Position numbers and translations under genes: made by a program. DNA of 64,000 nt, from positions 124,001-188,000 of the forward strand of contig NZ_JAHBOI010000004.1 in NCBI RefSeq assembly GCF_018531425.1, read 5' to 3'. A model generated the notes under the pieces. The model saw only the letters and a list, made by a program, of their open reading frames with translations. It searched no databases and was not told the origin of the DNA. Position 1 is the stretch's first letter. Each line of letters starts with the position of its first letter. Origin of the DNA: Paenarthrobacter sp. DKR-5 (lineage in GTDB: Bacteria; Actinomycetota; Actinomycetes; Actinomycetales; Micrococcaceae). This document shows, in pieces, positions 59,437 to 64,000 of the stretch.

Positions 59437-60537
59437 TTGAGTTCCCCCCACGATCCTGCCCCGACCGAGCCGGCTGCACCGCAGCGACCCCGGGACGGCA
59501 GGTTCGCCGCCATGGTGAGTTCGGGAATCCTGGCGGCCGGGCTCATCGTGGTCGCCGCCCTGATGCCGGTGCCCTACGTGGTGGAGGCGCCCGGGCCGAC
59601 CTTCAACACCCTGGGCAAGGACCAGGGCACGCCGGTGATCCAGGTCAACGGCCACCAAAGCTACCCGGCGTCCGGGAGCCTGGACCTGACCACCGTCTAC
59701 GTCAACGGCGGCCCGAACGGGGCCATCAACATCTTTGAGGCGTACAGATCCTGGCTGGACCGGAACCGGTCGGTGGTGCCCGAGGAAGAGCTCTACCCGG
59801 CGGGCACGAGCCAGCAGGAGGTGCAGCAGCAGAACACCGTTGCCATGTCCACCTCGCAGGAGAATGCGACGGCGGCCGCCCTGGGCCTGGAGAACATTCC
59901 GTTCAAGGAACACCTGCTCGTCGCGGACTTCGCCAAGGGCTCGCCGTCGAAGGGCAAGCTGCAGGCCGGCGATGAACTCACCGCCGTCAACGGCAAGAAG
60001 ATCAAGGGCCTGGAAACCATCCAGCAGGAACTGGCCTCCGGCGCCGGCGCGCCCATCCGGGTGGACGTGCTGCGCGGCGGCCGCACGGTCAGCGAGACCA
60101 TCACCCCGATGAAGGCCGACGGCCGCTACCTGCTGGGTGTGGTGCTGCAGTACAAGTACGACTTCCCGTTCTCGGTGAAGATTTCGCTGGCCCAGGTCGG
60201 CGGCCCGAGTGCCGGGATGATGTTCGCGCTGGGCATCGTGGACACCCTCACCCCCGGGGACCTCACCGGCGGCAAGCACTTCGCCGGCACCGGAACCATC
60301 GACGCCGACGGCAAGGTCGGCCCCATCGGCGGCATCGCCCAGAAGCTGGTCGGCGCCCGCAACTCGGGCGCCACGGTGTTCCTGGCGCCGGGGTCGAACT
60401 GCGACGAGGTCGTCGGCCATGTCCCCGACGGTCTCAGCGTCGTCAAGGTCGAAACCCTGCAGCAGGCCTACGACGCGGTCAAGTCCATTGGCTCGGGCAC
60501 GGATCCGTCCACGCTCGCCACCTGCACGGCCAAGTGA
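59437..60537 (+). CDS. PDZ-domain Lon-like (S16) membrane-anchored protease
   Basis: A 366-residue protein with one N-terminal membrane helix (about residues 27-46), a PDZ domain (about 150-220: GSPSKGKLQAGDELTAVNGKKIKGLETIQQEL) and a Lon S16 proteolytic domain. The catalytic Ser258 is in GGPSAGMMFALGIVDTL and Lys303 in IGGIAQKLVGARNSGA, the Ser-Lys dyad of Lon. No AAA module is present, so it would degrade or cleave exported, accessible substrates. The TTG at 59437, 7 bp after GGAGAGG, is chosen over a GTG at 59383. It is Rv3194c-like and precedes the UPF0182 gene. Confidence 0.88.
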   Translation: MSSPHDPAPTEPAAPQRPRDGRFAAMVSSGILAAGLIVVAALMPVPYVVEAPGPTFNTLGKDQGTPVIQVNGHQSYPASGSLDLTTVYVNGGPNGAINIFEAYRSWLDRNRSVVPEEELYPAGTSQQEVQQQNTVAMSTSQENATAAALGLENIPFKEHLLVADFAKGSPSKGKLQAGDELTAVNGKKIKGLETIQQELASGAGAPIRVDVLRGGRTVSETITPMKADGRYLLGVVLQYKYDFPFSVKISLAQVGGPSAGMMFALGIVDTLTPGDLTGGKHFAGTGTIDADGKVGPIGGIAQKLVGARNSGATVFLAPGSNCDEVVGHVPDGLSVVKVETLQQAYDAVKSIGSGTDPSTLATCTAK

Positions 60538-60732
60538 ACAGAACATCACGATGTCGAAACACTACGCGGGCAGGTAAGGCCTAACGGCCCACGGGACGCG
60601 CGTTCCGGGCACAATGAGCAGAGACAGGAACTTCACTGTGCCACCGTACGTGGCATAGACAACGGCCGGGCGCCGCTTCACCGGTCCGCCGTGCTGTTCC
60701 GTCGCCCGTTCCGAAGCAAATAGAGGTTTTGA
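60538..60732 (+). other. Intergenic region between the Lon-like protease and UPF0182 genes
   Basis: A 195-bp spacer with no recognisable gene. I see no strong hairpin or palindrome. An AGAGG stretch lies 8-12 nt before the GTG at 60733 as a possible ribosome-binding site, so the UPF0182 gene is probably leadered. Confidence 0.35.
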
Positions 60733-63700
60733 GTGACTTCCCGTCCTGCCAGCCCGAACAGACCCGTCAACCGGCGGCGCCGCGGCGCGCTGATCCCCAC
60801 GTTGATCATCGTCGGCGTGCTCGTCATTGGCTTCGTGTTCTTCGCCAACATCTACACCGATGTGCTGTGGTTCGACCAGCTCGGGTTCCTGAGCGTCTTC
60901 ATCACGGAGAACCTGGCGCGCTCGCTGGTCTTCCTCGCCGGGTTCCTGCTCATGGGCGGAGCGGTCTACGCCTCGATCCACTTCGCCTACCGGGCCCGGC
61001 CCGTCTATGCCCCGGATGCAACGGTGCGCGATAACCTCAACCGCTACCAGGCGCAGCTCGAGCCGGTGCGCCGGCTGGTGATGATCGGGGTGCCCGCGGT
61101 GTTCGGCCTCTTCGCCGGGACTGCCGCCGCAAGCCAGTGGCAGCGCATCCTGTTGTTCTTCAACCAGGTCCCCTTCGGCCGCACGGATCCTCAGTTCAAC
61201 CTGGACATCAGCTTCTACATGTTCACGCTGCCCTTCCTGGGCTTCCTGGTGGGGCTGCTGATCAGCATCGTCGTCGTCGCCGGCGTGGCGGGCATCCTGA
61301 CCCAGTACCTGTACGGGGCCATCCGGATCCAGGAACGGGGGATCTTCACCAGCCGGGCCGCCCAGATCCACCTCGCCGTCGTCGGCGCGAGCTTCCTGGT
61401 GCTGCTCGCGGCCAACTTCTGGCTTGACCGGTACACCTCGGTGCAGAACGCGAATCCGGGCAAGTGGGCAGGCGCGCTCTACACCGACGTCAACGCCGTG
61501 ATCCCCACCAAGGCGATCCTCGCCGTCGCCGCCGCCATCGTGGCGGTCCTGTTCATCGTGGCAGCCTTCATCGGCCGCTGGCGCCTGCCCGTCATCGGGA
61601 CCGCGATGCTCATCATCACCGCCATCCTCGCCGGCGGGGTCTACCCGTGGGTGATCCAGCAGTTCCAGGTCCGGCCGTCCGAGCAGACCCTGGAGAAGCA
61701 GTACATCCAGCGCAACATCGACATGACGCGGGCGGCCTACGGCCTGGACAACATCGACGTCATTCCCTACAACGCCACCACCAACGCCACCCCCGGCGCC
61801 CTGCGCCAGGATGCGCAGACGACAGCGAACATCCGCCTGCTGGACCCGAACCTCGTGTCCTCGGCCTTCGCCCAGCTGCAGCAGTACCGCCCGTACTACC
61901 AGTTCCCGAAGTCCCTGAACGTGGACCGCTACACCGTCAACGGCAAGAGCCAGGACACCGTGATCGCCGTGCGTGAGCTGAACCAGGACGGGCTCTCGGC
62001 GAGCCAGCAGACCTGGTACAACAACCACATCGTCTACACCCACGGCTACGGCGTCGTGGCGGCGTACGGCAACAAGGCCAGCGTCGACGGCAAACCGGTG
62101 TTCATGCAGTCCGGTATTCCCTCCACGGGCGACCTGGGCAATGACACCAGCTACCAGCCGCGCATCTACTTCGGTGAGAACTCGCCGGACTACTCGGTCG
62201 TCGGTGCGCCGGCCGGCTCCCCGCACCGCGAGCAGGACCGGCCGCTGACCGAGGGCGGCGACGGCGAGACGCAGACCACGTTCAACGGCAACGGCGGCCC
62301 CGTGGTCGGGAACTGGTTCAACCGGCTGGTGTACTCCATCAAGTTCCAGTCCAGTGACCTGCTGCTCTCTGACGGCGTCAACGAAAAGTCGCAGATCCTC
62401 TACGACCGCAACCCGCAGGACCGTGTGCAGAAGGTGGCCCCCTACCTGACCATCGACGGAAACGCCTACCCCGCGGTGGTGGACGGGCGGGTCAAGTGGA
62501 TTGTGGACGGCTACACGACCAGCCCCTACTACCCGTACTCGCAGCAGCAGCAGCTCGACTCCGCCACCAGGGACTCGCAGACGGCCGGGGGTGCCGCATC
62601 GGCGCTTCCGGCGAACTCGGTCAACTACCTGCGCAACGCCGTCAAGGCCACCGTGGACGCCTACGACGGCTCCGTCACCCTGTACGCCTGGGATGACCAG
62701 GACCCGCTGCTGAAGGCCTGGCAGAAGATCTTCCCCAGCACCGTGAAGCCTTATTCGGAGATGTCGGCGGCGCTGATGAGCCACGTGCGCTACCCGGAGG
62801 ACATGTTCAAGGTGCAGCGTGAACTCCTTGGCCGTTACCACGTGACGAACCCGGACAGCTTCTACCAGAACAACGATGCCTGGAGCGTCCCGAACGATCC
62901 GACCAGCAAGGACACGATCAAGCAGCCGCCGTTCTACCTGTCGCTGCAGATGCCCGGCCAGTCCAAGCCCGCGTTCTCGCTCACATCCTCCTTCATCCCG
63001 CAGGTGGTGGGAGGCAACGAGCGCAACGTGCTGTACGGCTTCCTCGCCGCTGACGGCGATGCCGGCAGCACGAAGGGGGTGAAGTCGCCCGGCTACGGCA
63101 AGCTCCGCCTGCTCTCCCTGCCCACGGACACGCAGGTGCCTGGCCCCGGCCAGGCGCAGGCCAAGTTCGACTCGGACCCGTCCGTCTCCCAGGCCCTGAA
63201 CCTGCTGCGCCAGGGCGCCTCGGAGGTGGACAACGGCAACCTGCTGACACTGCCGGTCGGCGGCGGCCTGCTGTACATCCAGCCCGTGTACGTCCGTTCC
63301 ACCGGTGGCACCTCCTACCCGACGCTGCAGCGGGTGCTCGTCGGCTTCGGTGACAAGATCGGGTTCGCGCCCACCTTGGATGCAGCCCTGGACCAGCTCT
63401 TCGGCGGCAACTCGGGGGCCTCGGCCGGGGATGCAGGGAACACGGGCAAGACGCCGGCCACGCCGTCGCCCGCGCCCAGCGGGGGAGCGGAGAACCCGGA
63501 CGCGCGCTCGGCGCTGAACGCGGCCCTAAACGACGCGAATGCGGCGGTGAAGGACGGCCAGGCCGCGCTGGCGAAGGGTGATTTCGCAGCGTACGGGGTG
63601 GCGCAGAAGAAGCTCTCCGATGCCATCGCCCGCGCTCTGGACGCCGAGTCCAAGCTCGGCGGCTCGGGCGGCTCCTCAGCGACAGCCTCCCCGTCCGCCA

Positions 63701-63738
63701 CAGCGAAGGCGACGCCGTCTCCTACCGCAGGCAAGTAG
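60733..63738 (+). CDS. UPF0182 family large membrane protein
   Basis: A 1001-residue protein of the UPF0182 family, conserved across actinobacteria (Rv3193c in M. tuberculosis as I recall). About seven membrane helices occupy residues 18-310 ([41 protein letters not shown], then further segments to VIQQFQV). A ~600-residue globular extracytoplasmic domain follows ([73 protein letters not shown]). The tail is Ala/Pro/Ser-rich with a coiled-coil-like Ala/Lys segment. The function is unknown. The start is GTG at 60733. Confidence 0.92.
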   Translation: MTSRPASPNRPVNRRRRGALIPTLIIVGVLVIGFVFFANIYTDVLWFDQLGFLSVFITENLARSLVFLAGFLLMGGAVYASIHFAYRARPVYAPDATVRDNLNRYQAQLEPVRRLVMIGVPAVFGLFAGTAAASQWQRILLFFNQVPFGRTDPQFNLDISFYMFTLPFLGFLVGLLISIVVVAGVAGILTQYLYGAIRIQERGIFTSRAAQIHLAVVGASFLVLLAANFWLDRYTSVQNANPGKWAGALYTDVNAVIPTKAILAVAAAIVAVLFIVAAFIGRWRLPVIGTAMLIITAILAGGVYPWVIQQFQVRPSEQTLEKQYIQRNIDMTRAAYGLDNIDVIPYNATTNATPGALRQDAQTTANIRLLDPNLVSSAFAQLQQYRPYYQFPKSLNVDRYTVNGKSQDTVIAVRELNQDGLSASQQTWYNNHIVYTHGYGVVAAYGNKASVDGKPVFMQSGIPSTGDLGNDTSYQPRIYFGENSPDYSVVGAPAGSPHREQDRPLTEGGDGETQTTFNGNGGPVVGNWFNRLVYSIKFQSSDLLLSDGVNEKSQILYDRNPQDRVQKVAPYLTIDGNAYPAVVDGRVKWIVDGYTTSPYYPYSQQQQLDSATRDSQTAGGAASALPANSVNYLRNAVKATVDAYDGSVTLYAWDDQDPLLKAWQKIFPSTVKPYSEMSAALMSHVRYPEDMFKVQRELLGRYHVTNPDSFYQNNDAWSVPNDPTSKDTIKQPPFYLSLQMPGQSKPAFSLTSSFIPQVVGGNERNVLYGFLAADGDAGSTKGVKSPGYGKLRLLSLPTDTQVPGPGQAQAKFDSDPSVSQALNLLRQGASEVDNGNLLTLPVGGGLLYIQPVYVRSTGGTSYPTLQRVLVGFGDKIGFAPTLDAALDQLFGGNSGASAGDAGNTGKTPATPSPAPSGGAENPDARSALNAALNDANAAVKDGQAALAKGDFAAYGVAQKKLSDAIARALDAESKLGGSGGSSATASPSATAKATPSPTAGK

Positions 63739-63746
63739 GGCGGCCC

Positions 63747-63786
63747 GGGGCGGGAGGGCGGTCCCAACAGGGCCGCCTCCCGCCCC
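63747..63786 (+). terminator. Terminator-like hairpin after the UPF0182 gene
   Basis: GGGGCGGGAG...GCGG pairs with CCGC...CTCCCGCCCC over about 15 bp with one bulge and a short loop, followed by GATTT. It is GC-rich with a weak T-tract and precedes the tRNA promoter. Confidence 0.6.
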
Positions 63787-63789
63787 GAT

Positions 63790-63818
63790 TTGCGCCAGCA
63801 GGCCCCGGCCCGTAAAGT
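63790..63818 (+). promoter_or_regulatory. Promoter of tRNA-fMet
   Basis: TTGCGC (63790-63795) and TAAAGT (63813-63818) are separated by exactly 17 bp and lie 11 bp before the first base of the tRNA, giving a vegetative-type promoter. Confidence 0.6.
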
Positions 63819-63829
63819 AATAAGTGCGC

Positions 63830-63903
63830 CGCGGGGTGGAGCAGTTCGGTAGCTCGCTGGGCTCATAACCCAGAGGTCACAGGTTCAAATCCTGTCCCCG
63901 CAA
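63830..63903 (+). tRNA. Initiator tRNA-fMet (CAT)
   Basis: A 74-nt cloverleaf with anticodon CAT (CTCATAA loop). Initiator hallmarks are all present. The first base pair C1:A72 is mismatched, so it can be formylated and is rejected by EF-Tu. The anticodon stem has three consecutive G:C pairs (CTGGG/CCCAG). The D-stem pair 11:24 is A:T. The D-stem is GAGC/GCTC, the T-stem ACAGG/CCTGT with loop TTCAAAT. CCA is not encoded after the discriminator A. It has its own promoter and terminator. Confidence 0.96.
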
Positions 63904-63913
63904 CGAAGGAAGG

Positions 63914-63947
63914 TCCCGGCCAGCAGAAATGCTGGCCGGGATCTTTT
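63914..63947 (+). terminator. Intrinsic terminator of tRNA-fMet
   Basis: TCCCGGCCAGCA (63914-63925) pairs perfectly with TGCTGGCCGGGA (63930-63941) around a GAAA tetraloop and is followed by TCTTTT. This is a textbook Rho-independent terminator. Confidence 0.93.
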
Positions 63948-64000
63948 GCTTTAAGCCGCGGCCGCGGTCCGTGCGCGGGCGGGATAGGGCGGCCGGCCCC

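Noticed and set aside
60562-62841. A 759-codon open frame antisense to the UPF0182 gene
   Set aside because: Repetitive His/Asp/Val/Gln composition is typical of the reverse complement of a GC-rich gene; the plus-strand gene is a clear family member.
63830-63904. Elongator tRNA-Met
   Set aside because: The C1:A72 mismatch, A11:T24 pair and three G:C pairs in the anticodon stem identify the initiator form.

Overview
The window is high-GC actinobacterial chromosome. It most resembles an Arthrobacter-like member of the Micrococcaceae. This rests on very high GC, frequent GTG starts, the actinobacterial families present (DUF3117, DUF3107, DUF222/HNH, UPF0182, AdnAB, UvrD2), the coproporphyrin-dependent haem route (CgoX, CpfC, ChdC), and gene orders that, as I recall them, parallel the M. 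tuberculosis Rv1205-Rv1232c and Rv3193c-Rv3212 blocks. I see no prophage, insertion sequence, CRISPR array or resistance island. It reads as ordinary core chromosome with a few accessory genes (PIG-V-like glycosyltransferase, DUF222/HNH protein, DUF2254 protein, CAP-domain protein, orphan DNA methyltransferase).

Layout. (1) 1-12.2 kb: LOG-family protein, DivIVA-like membrane protein, tag, membrane glycosyltransferase, DUF3117, pepA, O-methyltransferase, then the envelope-stress unit sigE / membrane anti-sigma factor / tatB, followed on the opposite strand by mrp, a DUF1003 protein and an MgtE-N/CBS protein, then a GSP17M-like protein. (2) 12.2-20 kb: a 26-bp perfect hairpin, Xaa-Pro aminopeptidase, PHP phosphoesterase, an N6-adenine-type methyltransferase translationally coupled to a DEAD-box helicase, an RNB ribonuclease and a ferritin-like protein. 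(3) 20-23 kb: thiamine genes thiE and thiO-thiS-thiG, the latter behind a TPP riboswitch. (4) 23-28.8 kb: small membrane protein, DUF3107, TetR regulator with a 14-bp palindromic operator, MoeZ (adenylyltransferase plus rhodanese), DUF222/HNH and DUF2254.

(5) 28.9-40.3 kb: a complete C5-to-haem gene set apart from gltX. hemA is divergent from hemE-cgoX-[CAP protein]-chdC-cpfC-hemC-hemD-hemB-hemL, and a perfect 9-3-9 palindrome lies between hemA and hemE. A strong terminator closes the cluster. (6) 40.3-42.8 kb: a polar amino-acid ABC transporter. (7) 43-57 kb: genome maintenance, namely a DEDDh exonuclease, an alkyltransferase-like protein, the AdnA/AdnB helicase-nuclease, a phosphotransferase, NudC, UvrD2, an orphan E1/ThiF-like protein with a TOMM-like cysteine signature, and a YgjP-type metallopeptidase. 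(8) 57-63.7 kb: a DUF2342 zincin-like protein, a universal stress protein, a PDZ/Lon-like protease and a UPF0182 membrane protein. (9) An initiator tRNA-fMet with its own promoter and terminator ends the window.

Regulatory style. Many first genes have an xAnnnT hexamer ending 6-7 nt before the start codon and no Shine-Dalgarno sequence, which is the pattern of leaderless transcription. Most genes inside operons overlap by ATGA/GTGA.

The most unusual items are the orphan E1-like protein beside a zinc metallopeptidase, the hemA-hemE palindrome, the CAP-protein unit set inside the haem operon with its own -10 and terminators, the anti-sigma factor with a large possibly RseB-like extracytoplasmic domain, the 3 x 18-bp tandem repeat upstream of sigE, and the long intergenic hairpin at 12262-12318.
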